64,000 nucleotides of DNA from Maribacter polysiphoniae (GTDB lineage Bacteria; Bacteroidota; Bacteroidia; Flavobacteriales; Flavobacteriaceae), in assembly GCF_003148665.1 (NCBI RefSeq), contig NZ_QGGQ01000012.1, positions 99,325 to 163,324 of the forward strand, written 5' to 3'. Positions 36,336-46,004 of this stretch are shown one piece after another (within the stretch, counting starts at the first letter, position 1; the number at the start of each line of letters is the position of its first letter). The translations under genes were made by a program, and so were the position numbers. The notes beneath the pieces were generated by a model. The model made no database searches. It was not told where the DNA came from and saw nothing but the letters and a program-made list of their open reading frames with translations.

Positions 36336-38408
36336 ATGAGAATTAAACGAATATCCTTATTGAACAAGCTGGTTGTTAGTTTTGTTGTCCTAGCTTTCGG
36401 ATTTACGCAGGTTCAGTCCCAAATACCACGTAGGGATAGTCTGCAATATCAAATTCAGCGATTAAAGTCGAAGACGGACTTTAATCCACAAGACAGTACA
36501 TTCATTATTTTATTGAATGACTTAGGAAATGAAATGCGGTATTTCAATTCTGACAGTCTATATCTCCTTTCCAAGGAAGCCTACTCCTATTCCTCAAGTG
36601 CGAAATATGAATATGGACAAAGTAGTTCTTTGGTGGGAATCGGCAATTATTATGAAGACCAAGGGGATTACGAAGAGGCAATTAAGTACTACCAAAAAGC
36701 CCTGAAGATAGTAAAGGATATTGATGACAAAAATGAAATACTGAATATTGAGAATAGTATCGCCAATGTATATTACTATCAAGGAAATTATGCGGAGTCA
36801 TTAAGCCGTAATTTAGAAAGTCTTGAACTTGCCTCTGAACTGGGAAATAACAAGATGCTTTCCATCATCAATGAGAATATCGCTGGCTTATATGCCGATC
36901 AAAACGACTTTGAACAAGCGATACAATTTTTTAAGATTGTAAAGAAAATCAATGAGCAAATAGGCGACGATATCAATTCGGCGGAAACAATGAGCAATTT
37001 AGCCTCAGTCTATACGGATATGGGGGAATTGGAGTATGCCATGTACAATATAAACAGTAGTATTTCCATCTTTGAAAAACACAAAATAATGGATTGGTTG
37101 GCTTTTGCCTATCAAGTTAAAGGAAAGGCCTACTTAAAGTCGAAAGATTATAAATGGGCCTTATACTGGTACAAACAAAGTGAGATGCTTCATAAGAATA
37201 TTGAGGATAATCGAGGGGAGACTACACTATTGAATGGTATTGCCGAAGCTTATTTAGGCCGGGACAAAGATGATCTAGCGGAGGAATACGCCTTAAAGGC
37301 CTTCGAAATCTCTGAACGGATCAAGTTTCACGAAGAGACCCAAAATAGCGCTAAAATCTTATATCAAACCAACAAAAACAAAGGGGATTATAAGACCGCC
37401 TTGGCCTATCATGAACTTTTTCAAACCTTACACGATACAATTTCGACGAATAAAAATGAGAAAAGCTTGACCATGTTGATCACTAAGCTCGACTTTGAGA
37501 AACAAAAAGAAAAGCTTATCGTCGAGAATGAGAAGGCCTTGGCCAGTCAAAAGATATATATCTATCTCGGCTTGTTTATCCTTGTCATTTTCCTAATCGT
37601 AACATTGATCGTAAAAAGAAACGAAAAGATCCAGAAAAAATTGAACATAGAATTGTACAACAAAACCGCCAAATTAGTTGAAAATGAAAAAGAACTGCTT
37701 GAAATCAATGAGACTAAGGATAAATTGTTCTCGATTATCGGGCATGACCTTAGGGGACCTATCGGAGCCTTTCAAGGGCTCTTACAGCTCTATAAAAACG
37801 GTGAAATAGATTCCAAGGACTTTCTACAGTTTATTCCAAAATTAAGATCGGATATCGATAATATTTCATTTACACTAAACAATCTACTTTCTTGGGGTAG
37901 AACCCAAATGAACGGATCGACTACTAAACCAAGTATTGTTTCTTTGGAAAATTTAATCAAAGAAAATATAAATCTACTAGAGGAAACCGCCAAGGTCAAA
38001 TCTATTGGTATTAAAAATAAGGTAAAAGTCAATACCCTATGCTGGTCAGACAGCGACCATATTGATATCGTTATTCGAAACTTATTGAGTAATGCCATTA
38101 AATTCACTCCTGAAGGAGGACAGATAACCATTAATGCCGATGAGCATAGTACATCATGGGAAATTTCGGTTCGCGATACCGGTATAGGTATAGATGCCGA
38201 AAACCTGGAGAAACTATTCAACAAAAACTCGAACATAACCACCTATGGTACCAATAATGAAAAAGGTACCGGTTTGGGCCTTTCCCTCTGCAAGGAATTG
38301 ATAGAGAAGAACAAAGGTGAAATTTGGGTGGAAAGCGTAATACCCAACGGCACTTGTTTCTATTTTACCTTGCCCAAGATGAGGAGTAAATTGCAAAAAG
38401 CCGGTTAA
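36336..38408 (+). CDS. TPR-containing sensor histidine kinase
   Basis: 690 residues. The signal peptide (to about 28) is followed by a periplasmic array of tetratricopeptide-like repeats, about residues 60-370 (for example GNYYEDQGDYEEAIKYYQKA). A transmembrane helix at 407-425 leads into a coiled coil. The HisKA domain has phospho-acceptor His470 in IIGHDLRGP. The ATPase domain shows N-box NLLSNAIKF, DTGIGID and GTGLGLSLCKEL. No receiver domain and no adjacent response regulator are present, so its partner is unknown. The preceding 270 bases hold the tRNA promoter and no gene. The stop overlaps the convergent bshB1 stop. Confidence 0.93.
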   Translation: MRIKRISLLNKLVVSFVVLAFGFTQVQSQIPRRDSLQYQIQRLKSKTDFNPQDSTFIILLNDLGNEMRYFNSDSLYLLSKEAYSYSSSAKYEYGQSSSLVGIGNYYEDQGDYEEAIKYYQKALKIVKDIDDKNEILNIENSIANVYYYQGNYAESLSRNLESLELASELGNNKMLSIINENIAGLYADQNDFEQAIQFFKIVKKINEQIGDDINSAETMSNLASVYTDMGELEYAMYNINSSISIFEKHKIMDWLAFAYQVKGKAYLKSKDYKWALYWYKQSEMLHKNIEDNRGETTLLNGIAEAYLGRDKDDLAEEYALKAFEISERIKFHEETQNSAKILYQTNKNKGDYKTALAYHELFQTLHDTISTNKNEKSLTMLITKLDFEKQKEKLIVENEKALASQKIYIYLGLFILVIFLIVTLIVKRNEKIQKKLNIELYNKTAKLVENEKELLEINETKDKLFSIIGHDLRGPIGAFQGLLQLYKNGEIDSKDFLQFIPKLRSDIDNISFTLNNLLSWGRTQMNGSTTKPSIVSLENLIKENINLLEETAKVKSIGIKNKVKVNTLCWSDSDHIDIVIRNLLSNAIKFTPEGGQITINADEHSTSWEISVRDTGIGIDAENLEKLFNKNSNITTYGTNNEKGTGLGLSLCKELIEKNKGEIWVESVIPNGTCFYFTLPKMRSKLQKAG

Positions 38409-39127
38409 ATCAGATCATCAAAACCAATGATACCAGGAAAACGCTCGGTGGTAAATCCTTCAGCGTGGTCTACCCCTATTATTCTCCCTAGGTCCCTAGC
38501 CCTATAATTTACACTATCCAAAAAATTCTTACTGCTGATCGGTGTTTCGGGCTCATCACTGTTTGGGTCATGGAATTGGGATGAATAAGCCAATATCGCT
38601 TCAATTTTAGTGTCGATATACCCCGAAACATCCATTACAAAATCCGGATTTAGATTCTTCCATTGAATATAATGATATACATGTTTTGGTCGCCATGGAT
38701 CCTGCCATTGGTCATCCCCTTCCATTTTTGTATCTATTTTTATCAATCCACTCAAAAAACAGGCATTACTTACCAATGCACTGCCTTTGCCGTGGTCAAT
38801 ATGTCGATCATCAATGGCATTGCATAAAACGATTTCCGGGCGGTATTTGCGTATCATCCTGATTACGGCCATTTGGTGCTTTTGGTCGTTTACGAAAAAC
38901 CCATCTGCGAATTGCAGGTTTTCCCGAACGGAAACCCCTAATATTTTGGCTGCAGCAGCAGCCTCCCTATCCCTTATCTCGGCAGAACCACGGGTTCCCA
39001 GTTCTCCACGGGTTAAATCAATTATACCTACTTTCTTTCCCCTTGCCACCTCTTTGGCTATGGTTGCCCCAGCGCCAAGTTCTGCATCATCGGGGTGTGC
39101 CCCGAAAACCAATATATCCAGTTTCAT
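38405..39127 (-). CDS. bshB1: Bacillithiol biosynthesis deacetylase BshB1
   Basis: 240 residues of the PIG-L/LmbE superfamily with the zinc motif GAHPDDAELG at residues 9-18 and a further His in DRHIDHGKGS. DLTRGELGTRGSAEIRDREA is the BshB1 signature. The enzyme removes the acetyl group from N-acetylglucosaminyl malate on the way to bacillithiol, a cytosolic thiol of Firmicutes and Bacteroidota. Neighbouring genes do not include bshA or bshC. It ends in a TTAA palindrome shared with the convergent kinase gene. Confidence 0.92.
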   Translation of the reverse strand: MKLDILVFGAHPDDAELGAGATIAKEVARGKKVGIIDLTRGELGTRGSAEIRDREAAAAAKILGVSVRENLQFADGFFVNDQKHQMAVIRMIRKYRPEIVLCNAIDDRHIDHGKGSALVSNACFLSGLIKIDTKMEGDDQWQDPWRPKHVYHYIQWKNLNPDFVMDVSGYIDTKIEAILAYSSQFHDPNSDEPETPISSKNFLDSVNYRARDLGRIIGVDHAEGFTTERFPGIIGFDDLI

Positions 39128-39195
39128 TTGTATTATTCCTTATTTTTTGGATTGCCACTTTCGTGGAAATGATAATTAAAAATCTGTGTGAATAC

Positions 39196-40362
39196 CTATT
39201 TTACATTGACTTCGGAAGGACTCCTTACCTGTGCTAAAGCCTGTTCAATATCAGCGATCAAATCCTCGGGTTCCTCAATACCTACCGAGAACCGAATCAA
39301 TCCGTCGGATATACCTTGGTTTTTACGTTCTTCAGCCCCTATAAGCGCATGGGAGGTTTGGGCAGGTGATAAAACCGTACTTTCGACCCCTGCCAAACTC
39401 ATGGAGGGTTTTATCAATTTCAGGGCTTTTTGGAATTTTGATGCATCGTACCCAGCTTTCAATTCAAAAGAAAGCATTCCGCCAAAACCACGCATTTGCG
39501 ATTTGGCCAGTTCATGTCCAGGATGGTTGGGTAAACCGGGATAATAAACTTTATCAATTTCGGAATGACCCTCAAGATATTCAGCCATATGCTGGGCATT
39601 GTTATTTTGGGCCTTGACCCGGATTCCCATGGTTTTTATACTTCGTTCCAAAAGCCAAACGGTGTAATCGCTTAAACTACCCCCTAAATTTTTGGCCAAT
39701 TGGAAGATGCGATCCATATTTTCTTCCGTGGAAGCAACGGCACCGGCACAAATATCAGAATGTCCGCCCATATATTTTGTGGCACTATGGATAATTATAT
39801 CAATGCCAAAATCAATCGGATTTTGATTCACCGGACTTGCGAATGTATTGTCGATCATTGAAACCAACCCATGTTTTTTGGCGATTTTGGATATGGCCGA
39901 TAAATCGGTAATCGTTAATAATGGATTGGAAGGGGTCTCCACAAAAATAACCTTGGTATTCCCTTTTATTTTTGTCTCGAAATCCTCAGGTTCCAAACCT
40001 TCGGTAAAAGAGTATTCAATTCCATATTTAGAAAATTCCTCATTGACGAAGTTGTACGTTCCCCCATAGAGTGTTTTTTGGAGCACTACATGGTCACCCG
40101 CCCTCAGAAATGCCAAAAGCGCTGTACTTATGGCCGCCATACCACTTCCAAAAATCATCGCAGCCCCAGCATGTTCAAGTGCTGCTATTTTTTGTGACAA
40201 GGCCACCTGGTTCGGGGTATTGAAATACCTTGGATATCGCTTAACTTCAACATCCTCAAAGGCGTACGATGTACTCATGTACAATGGGGAAACGACTCCC
40301 TTAAACTGCTCATCCTTAATATCCCCCTCATGTGTACAAATGGTATTGATACCTTTTTTCAT
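39196..40362 (-). CDS. Trans-sulfuration PLP enzyme (cystathionine gamma-synthase/lyase family)
   Basis: 388 residues from the ATG at 40362; a GTG at 40368 is the only alternative. PLP Lys is in IIHSATKYMGGHSD, and cofactor-contact residues appear in FGSGMAAISTALLA and the aromatic LYGGTYN. MIDNTFASPVNQNPIDFG is typical of Cys/Met metabolism PLP enzymes. Choice among cystathionine gamma-synthase, beta-lyase and methionine gamma-lyase cannot be made reliably from sequence. It lies 69 bases upstream of bshB1 on the same strand, so both could act in thiol metabolism. Confidence 0.9.
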   Translation of the reverse strand: MKKGINTICTHEGDIKDEQFKGVVSPLYMSTSYAFEDVEVKRYPRYFNTPNQVALSQKIAALEHAGAAMIFGSGMAAISTALLAFLRAGDHVVLQKTLYGGTYNFVNEEFSKYGIEYSFTEGLEPEDFETKIKGNTKVIFVETPSNPLLTITDLSAISKIAKKHGLVSMIDNTFASPVNQNPIDFGIDIIIHSATKYMGGHSDICAGAVASTEENMDRIFQLAKNLGGSLSDYTVWLLERSIKTMGIRVKAQNNNAQHMAEYLEGHSEIDKVYYPGLPNHPGHELAKSQMRGFGGMLSFELKAGYDASKFQKALKLIKPSMSLAGVESTVLSPAQTSHALIGAEERKNQGISDGLIRFSVGIEEPEDLIADIEQALAQVRSPSEVNVK

Positions 40363-40681
40363 AGTCACAAAATTAAATTTTTAACGAAAGTTAAAGTTAT
40401 GAATTTCTTTTGGTCATCCAAGATTTATCGGAAAATGTATCACAGTGAAAGCAGTATGTTAAAAAATGCATGGCACCCCTTCCTTTTCCCTACGGAATAT
40501 CAATGTTTTATGGACATCATACCCCATATTTTCGATACCCCATGTTATTTGGGACATGATTAAGATCATGTGTCTTTGTTAGAATGTACTCTAATTTTGG
40601 CAGGATATTTTTAAGGGTGTAAATAGTTTTTACTCCTTAAAAACAACACTTTACAATTAAAGGTTATCCAAATAAATTAAA
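40363..40681. other. Gene-poor control region with promoter element and hairpin
   Basis: A 319-base gap between divergent genes. A TAATTTTG -7 element (40592-40599) faces the DUF4405 gene, with TTTG 13 bases before it, closer than usual. Just downstream is the dyad at 40608-40643. A 54-codon ORF (40399-40563) has no recognisable features. Nothing else is seen. Confidence 0.5.
40608..40643 (+). repeat. Inverted repeat in the DUF4405 leader
   Basis: Arms TTTTTAAGG / CCTTAAAAA (nine bases) with a further GTAAA / TTTAC inside, small bulges and a five-base loop. It lies 9 bases after the presumed -7 element, at or just after the transcription start. It could be an operator or a leader hairpin. 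Confidence 0.5.
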
Positions 40682-41269
40682 ATGAAAACTCCCACTAAAA
40701 ATTACATTATCGACATTGTTGCCTTTGTCTGTTTCATCTTTTTGGTCTCAACAGGTGTTATACTATATTACAATCTTCCGAAAGGCAGTGGGCATAGTAT
40801 TACCATATGGGGTCTGGATCGGCATGAATGGGGAACTGTCCATTTTTGGATAGCCGTTTTGTTTTTATTGGTTTTGGCTCTGCATTTGGTACTCCATTGG
40901 CGATGGATCGTAAGCCTAACCAAAGGAAAGAAAACCCCGGATTCGGGTAAAAGGGTCGCTTTGGGAATAGTTGGTTTCCTTGCCATCGTGGCACTTGCCA
41001 TAGCACCGATAATTACCCCGGTTGAAAGTTCCACAACGAATACCAAAAAAGAAAACAGCGGTAATCCCACCTCGTTGAACACCCAATCCATTCGTGGCTC
41101 TATGACTTTAAATGATATAGAACAGGAAACCCATGTACCTATTTCCTATATGATTGAAAAATTGAACTTACCTAAAAACATTTCCACGGAAACCCCCTTG
41201 AAAATATTAAGGAGTGAATACCATTTCACCATGGAGGACATTCGAATAATCGTAGAGGATTACAAATGA
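40682..41269 (+). CDS. DUF4405 membrane protein (cytochrome b561-like)
   Basis: 195 residues with three transmembrane helices (about 8-30, 52-75, 93-110). His residues at helix edges (RHEWGTVHFW, HLVLHWRWI) are typical of DUF4405 haem-binding membrane proteins. The C-terminal soluble part (about 140-195) contains TLNDIEQETHVPISYMIEKL and DIRIIVEDYK, resembling a small domain found on nitrogen- or rhodopsin-linked membrane proteins; I cannot name it. Haem binding and redox role are inferred from family. Confidence 0.82.
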   Translation: MKTPTKNYIIDIVAFVCFIFLVSTGVILYYNLPKGSGHSITIWGLDRHEWGTVHFWIAVLFLLVLALHLVLHWRWIVSLTKGKKTPDSGKRVALGIVGFLAIVALAIAPIITPVESSTTNTKKENSGNPTSLNTQSIRGSMTLNDIEQETHVPISYMIEKLNLPKNISTETPLKILRSEYHFTMEDIRIIVEDYK

Positions 41270-41322
41270 CAATACTTACCGTATTTGCCTAGGGCATCAT
41301 CATGCAAGAAATGGTCTATATC

Positions 41323-44300
41323 TTATTTCTTTTCATAATTCACTTTGTAGCGCCAGTAACTGATTACCCCTAGAAGTGCCACCCCAAAAACGGTATACCA
41401 AATAAATACGGGTGTTATTACTTGTGCCCCACTGGCATAACTATGTAGCCCCACCAAATAGAAATTAACCCCAAAATAGGTCATCATAATACTGCCAAAG
41501 GCGACCACACTCAAAAAGTTAAAAAGCCATTTACCTCGCATTCCAGGCACTAGGCGCGCATGTATGACGAAGGCATATACCATAATCGAAATCAAGGCCC
41601 AAGTCTCCTTAGGGTCCCAACCCCAATAACGCCCCCAACTTTCATTGGCCCATTGTCCTCCTAAGAAGTTACCAATGGTAAGCATGACCAAACCGACCAT
41701 TAAGGCCAATTCATTGATAATGGTCAACTCCTTAAGATTGATCTGCATCCGCTTTTTATTTTTCTTGGTGGTAAGCATAATCAAAAGAAGTGAGACCACC
41801 CCTAATATCATACCCACGGTCAACGGACCATAACTACCGACAATGACCGCAACATGGATCATCAACCAATAACTGTCCAATACTGGTACCAAATTGGCAA
41901 TGGCGGGATCGACCCAACTCTGGTGGGCAATCCATAATAACATGGCTGTCACAAAGGCCGACGCCGCAATGGTCATATCACTTTTACGGCCCAATAGCAA
42001 TCCCATACCCATTGTGGCCCAAGAAACATAAAGAATACTTTCATAGGCATCACTCCAAGGTGCATGGCCAGAAATGTACCAACGCATGACCAGGCCTGCC
42101 GTATGCCAAAGGAAAAGGATCATGATCGTACCTTTAAAGAAATAAGTACCTATACGCCATAGTTCGCGATCTTTGAATATCTGGAAGATCAAAATAAAGA
42201 ACATTAGTATACCCCCTACTGCGTATAGCTTATACAGGTGGTTAAAGATGTTCAGTTTATTGAATATCACTTCAGCATTGATCTTCGCATCCGAGGGAAT
42301 GACCTCACTACCGTGGTTAATCTGATTTTGTTTGAAGGCAGCCAATAGTTTATCGGCTTCGGTATAATCCTTACTGTCCATGGCTTTGTTCAAGGACATA
42401 AGGTAATAGGGCAAGGCGTTTTTAATGAAATTGGAATATAGGCTGTCGGTTACCTGATATTGCCCCCCTCGATATTCAATGGCGGAAACCCATTTGTTAT
42501 TCTCATCGTTCAATAGTGGGAATATTTTCAGGATCTGACCACTCAATGCTTGATCCAAAAGACTTAGTCGAATGTTGGCATCCTTGAAATCCTGCTCAAA
42601 TTTATTGGGATTGTTCGTGGCTGTAGCTTCCCTAAGGAATGGCTCTAGTTTATACCGTCCCTTTTCATCGAAGAAATCTATGGCCTTTACATACTTCTGT
42701 CCTTTAGGAATACCTATAACCTTACGTATGCTATCGTTCTGGGCTTTTTTATCCAGGGCGATGAACTCCACATTATACCATAAGGCCGGATTCATCATCA
42801 TGGATAGGAAAATTTGATCGGCATTCATTTTCCTGAAGGTGTCCCTTAAGCTCAATTTCCGAACCAATTCGGAGGAAAAGGTATTGATCGGCTTCATTCT
42901 ACCCCCATCATCCTGTATCACCAATTTCCCAAAAAGCTCCGCATGTTTCGCATCTACGACATTAGCTGCCAAAACGGAGTCTATCTCTCTTTGCGTTGGG
43001 GTTCTTGAATGATCATGGCCATCATTTTCGGTATGATCTTGGGCCAAGGAATTCATTGAAAGTCCCAAAATAAAAATTAGGCTCAAAGCTGCCTTTTTAG
43101 CCTTGATTTTTTCCAAGGATACTGCCAGATCCTTAAAACGCGTTTTTCCAAAGAACATAATCCCCATAAGTCCAGTATACAAAAGGAAATAACCTATATA
43201 AGTAATCCACGTGCCCCAAAAATCATGATTGACGGAAAGCGTGGTCCCCCGCTCATCAGGATCAAAACCTGATTGAAAGAAACGGTATTTCTTATGGTCC
43301 AAAATATGGTTCATATAAATGTCATAGTCAAATGGGCGTTCATCCTCGATCGTCACTTTACTCATAAACGAGGCGTACCCCTTTTCCGTTCCGGGATATT
43401 TTTCGGCAATGAAATCATTTAATCGAATACTGAAAGGAAGTTCGTAAACCTTTGATCCATAAGCCATGGAAAACTCCAATCCCCCCACATTGATTTTTTC
43501 TGAAAAATTTGACGTACCCCTACCCCCCAATAGTTTTTGTTGTACCGTTTCCCCATTGGTACTCACTTCGATCACCAAGGCATCTTGGCTCATCGGTGTC
43601 ACTTGTTCGTCAGGGATCTTCACGATATCATAGGTACCTTTAATGATCGGTTCGGGAATCACAAATTGCATGCCGGCCGTATTGTATAACGATCGTAGTT
43701 CCAAAGTTTGCAAACTGTCTTTCAATAAAACACCTTGCAATTGATCGGCCATTCGCATATAACTGCCCTCAAAAGGTGATTTTATCTGATAGGTGCCCTC
43801 GTTGGAAAAGATATTTATGGCCCCTTCGGTCTCTTTGTTCAAGGAAACCAATATGTTGTGTATACTGGCTACTTGTCCATTCTCCAAGAAATGTTCATGA
43901 CGCTGCCCATCACCGGCCTCAACGATTTTAAGGTATTCCTTTCCATTTTCATCCGGAACCAAACCTCTTTCGGCCCCTTTAATAAAACCGGCATAGGAAA
44001 TGGTCAATGGCTGTCCGTTAAAATCATTATGCCAGGGTAGATTTGACTTTAAGGCTTCCGGTGTCACGATAAGGTCATCCTCCAATACTTTCCTTCGGGG
44101 TTCCCCATTGATCTTTCCATCGATATTGACGGTAAGAAAGGTCTTATCTGAATAAAACACATTTTCCGATTGTCCCTCCCGAATGGGCATCATTCCCTCA
44201 AAACTGATATATCTGGTCACAAAAGCCCCAAGAATGATCAATATCCACGATAAATGTAATAGCAAGACCGGCCATTTTTCTTTTCTAAAAAGTTTGTATT

Positions 44301-44502
44301 TGGATATGTTTCCTATAAAATTGATAACGAAGAATACCATGATCAATTCGAACCATGTCGTATTGTATATCCAAATTCGGGCTGTTTCCGTACTATACCA
44401 ACTTTCGATAAAAGTACCAAAGGCCATCGCTGTCGCAAAAACTATAAATAAAACCGCCATTAAGCGGGTAGAGAAGAATATTTTCTTGAATAAATCTTTC
44501 AT
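41323..44502 (-). CDS. ResB-CcsA fusion, cytochrome c biogenesis
   Basis: 1059 residues. The N-terminal half (about 1-460) is ResB-like: four membrane helices with a large periplasmic domain. A short basic segment then leads to a second hydrophobic stretch ending SLAQ (about residue 484) and a His/Asp-rich start (DHTENDGHDHSR). A periplasmic region follows. The C-terminal part (about 750-1055) is CcsA-like, with the WWD haem motif in ESWGRYWGWDPKETW and conserved helix His residues. The protein delivers and ligates haem to apocytochrome c in system II maturation. Single-chain versions are known in Bacteroidota. Confidence 0.93.
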   Translation of the reverse strand: MKDLFKKIFFSTRLMAVLFIVFATAMAFGTFIESWYSTETARIWIYNTTWFELIMVFFVINFIGNISKYKLFRKEKWPVLLLHLSWILIILGAFVTRYISFEGMMPIREGQSENVFYSDKTFLTVNIDGKINGEPRRKVLEDDLIVTPEALKSNLPWHNDFNGQPLTISYAGFIKGAERGLVPDENGKEYLKIVEAGDGQRHEHFLENGQVASIHNILVSLNKETEGAINIFSNEGTYQIKSPFEGSYMRMADQLQGVLLKDSLQTLELRSLYNTAGMQFVIPEPIIKGTYDIVKIPDEQVTPMSQDALVIEVSTNGETVQQKLLGGRGTSNFSEKINVGGLEFSMAYGSKVYELPFSIRLNDFIAEKYPGTEKGYASFMSKVTIEDERPFDYDIYMNHILDHKKYRFFQSGFDPDERGTTLSVNHDFWGTWITYIGYFLLYTGLMGIMFFGKTRFKDLAVSLEKIKAKKAALSLIFILGLSMNSLAQDHTENDGHDHSRTPTQREIDSVLAANVVDAKHAELFGKLVIQDDGGRMKPINTFSSELVRKLSLRDTFRKMNADQIFLSMMMNPALWYNVEFIALDKKAQNDSIRKVIGIPKGQKYVKAIDFFDEKGRYKLEPFLREATATNNPNKFEQDFKDANIRLSLLDQALSGQILKIFPLLNDENNKWVSAIEYRGGQYQVTDSLYSNFIKNALPYYLMSLNKAMDSKDYTEADKLLAAFKQNQINHGSEVIPSDAKINAEVIFNKLNIFNHLYKLYAVGGILMFFILIFQIFKDRELWRIGTYFFKGTIMILFLWHTAGLVMRWYISGHAPWSDAYESILYVSWATMGMGLLLGRKSDMTIAASAFVTAMLLWIAHQSWVDPAIANLVPVLDSYWLMIHVAVIVGSYGPLTVGMILGVVSLLLIMLTTKKNKKRMQINLKELTIINELALMVGLVMLTIGNFLGGQWANESWGRYWGWDPKETWALISIMVYAFVIHARLVPGMRGKWLFNFLSVVAFGSIMMTYFGVNFYLVGLHSYASGAQVITPVFIWYTVFGVALLGVISYWRYKVNYEKK

Positions 44503-44533
44503 AAGCGCATCATACCAAATTAACCGGAGTGGG

Positions 44534-44541
44534 CAAAAATA
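44534..44541 (-). promoter_or_regulatory. -7 promoter element of the ResB-CcsA gene
   Basis: TATTTTTG on the minus strand, about 32 bases before the ATG at 44502. No clear -33 partner. The rest of the 223-base divergent gap is AT-rich with no other recognised site. Confidence 0.4.
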
Positions 44542-44725
44542 AGGTATTTTAAATACAATAAAGGAGCTTTTAACATAGCGCTGTTTTTTTATCCATTATG
44601 CTTATAATTCTCTTTTTAACCAGAAACCCTATCCAATTTTGATCATGGTAATTATAAATGTAGCCACGGTTTCGATACTTCTTAAATTGCTTCAACAAGA
44701 ATAATTATATCACTATTTTCGCAGT

Positions 44726-45490
44726 ATGATTAACGTAGTAATCCTAGGGACGGGTAATGTGGCCAAACATCTGTTGGATGTTTTCATGACCCATGATGGG
44801 ATAAAAGTCGTACAGGTTTATGGTCGGAACCAAAAAGCCTTATCCGTATTTGGGAAATTCGTACCAACCACTTCAGAGATTTCCAAGATAATACTAGCGG
44901 ATATTTATATTATGGCTGTCAGTGATGATGCCATCGTTGAAATTGCAAGTCGTTTGGATCTGAAGGAAGGATTATTGGTCCATACCTCCGGAAGTATTCC
45001 CATGAAATCGTTGCCCAAAAAGAACAGACGTGGAATATTCTACCCTTTACAAACCTTTACTGTGGGCAGAACCGTTGATTTTAAGGAAATACCGATTTGT
45101 ATTGAGGCGGAGAACGACCAGGATTACGGCTTATTGAAACAGTTGGCCTCGATCATTTCGAATAAAGTTGTTGGTATGGATTCAAAACAGAGAAAATCGT
45201 TGCATTTGGCAGCTGTAATGGCAAATAACTTCACGAACCATATGTATTTTCTGTCCAATGAATTTTGTGAACAAAAGGGTATTCCTTTTGATTTATTGCA
45301 CCCCTTGATCAAGGAAACTGCACATAAGATACAAGACCTAGCCCCTTACGAAGCACAAACAGGGCCTGCGCGTAGAAATGATAAAGGAACCCTGAAAAAG
45401 CATTTGGCCCAATTAAAGAATAAAAACCACAAAGAATTATATAGACTATTGAGTAAATCGATTAGAAAGACCTATGGAAAAAAGTTATAA
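44726..45490 (+). CDS. Rossmann-fold DUF2520 protein
   Basis: 254 residues. The NAD(P)-binding GTGNVAKHLLDVF is at residues 8-20, followed by VHTSGSIP, and then a helical DUF2520 domain (AAVMANNFTNHMYFLS, QTGPARRNDKGT). This pairing is a widespread family annotated as 6-phosphogluconate or F420-dependent NADP oxidoreductase-like, with no confirmed substrate. The gene overlaps the phosphatase gene by 17 bases, so they are translationally coupled. It is the first gene of a five-gene operon. Confidence 0.88.
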   Translation: MINVVILGTGNVAKHLLDVFMTHDGIKVVQVYGRNQKALSVFGKFVPTTSEISKIILADIYIMAVSDDAIVEIASRLDLKEGLLVHTSGSIPMKSLPKKNRRGIFYPLQTFTVGRTVDFKEIPICIEAENDQDYGLLKQLASIISNKVVGMDSKQRKSLHLAAVMANNFTNHMYFLSNEFCEQKGIPFDLLHPLIKETAHKIQDLAPYEAQTGPARRNDKGTLKKHLAQLKNKNHKELYRLLSKSIRKTYGKKL

Positions 45491-46001
45491 GCAATACTTA
45501 AAGGATATTACCACCTTCGTTTTTGATGTTGATGGGGTTTTCACCGATGGTTCCGTCTTAGTGACCTCACAAGGTGAATTATTGCGTAAGATGAGTGTGA
45601 AGGATGGTTTTGCCCTTAAAACCGCCATAAAAAAAGGTTATAATGTATGTATTATAACAGGGGGCACCAACGAAGGGGTAAAAGCAAGATTAAAGGCATT
45701 GGGTGTAACTACCTTCTATATGGGGGCACACAACAAAGCAGAACCCCTTGATGAATATTTGGATGTATATGGGATTGCCCCGGAAAATGTCCTCTATATG
45801 GGAGATGACCTACCAGACATCGCCCCAATGAAAATGGTAGCCCTACCTACCTGTCCCCAGAACGCAGTACAGGAAGTAAAGTCGGTCTGTAAATATATTT
45901 CCCATATAAACGGAGGTGAAGGCTGTGTACGCGATGTACTGGAGCAAGTATTGAAAGTGCGTGGCGATTGGTTTGATGATTTTAACGAAGCCCAAGCCTA
46001 A
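45474..46001 (+). CDS. KdsC-like HAD phosphatase
   Basis: 175 residues, slightly shorter than E. coli KdsC (188). HAD motif I is DVDGVFTDGS near residue 17, motif II IITGGTNEG and motif IV MGDDLPDIAPM. The C0-type fold lacks a cap domain, as in tetrameric KdsC, which makes 3-deoxy-D-manno-octulosonate from its 8-phosphate for lipopolysaccharide core. It is placed in an operon with Maf and DUF2520 proteins, common in this phylum. KdsB and KdsA are not in the window. Confidence 0.9.
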   Translation: MEKSYKQYLKDITTFVFDVDGVFTDGSVLVTSQGELLRKMSVKDGFALKTAIKKGYNVCIITGGTNEGVKARLKALGVTTFYMGAHNKAEPLDEYLDVYGIAPENVLYMGDDLPDIAPMKMVALPTCPQNAVQEVKSVCKYISHINGGEGCVRDVLEQVLKVRGDWFDDFNEAQA

Positions 46002-46004
46002 GCT

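Noticed and set aside
40399..40563. 54-codon plus-strand ORF in the gap before the DUF4405 gene
   Set aside because: No signal, domain or composition pattern; AT-rich gap can give such an ORF by chance. Kept only as part of the gap description.
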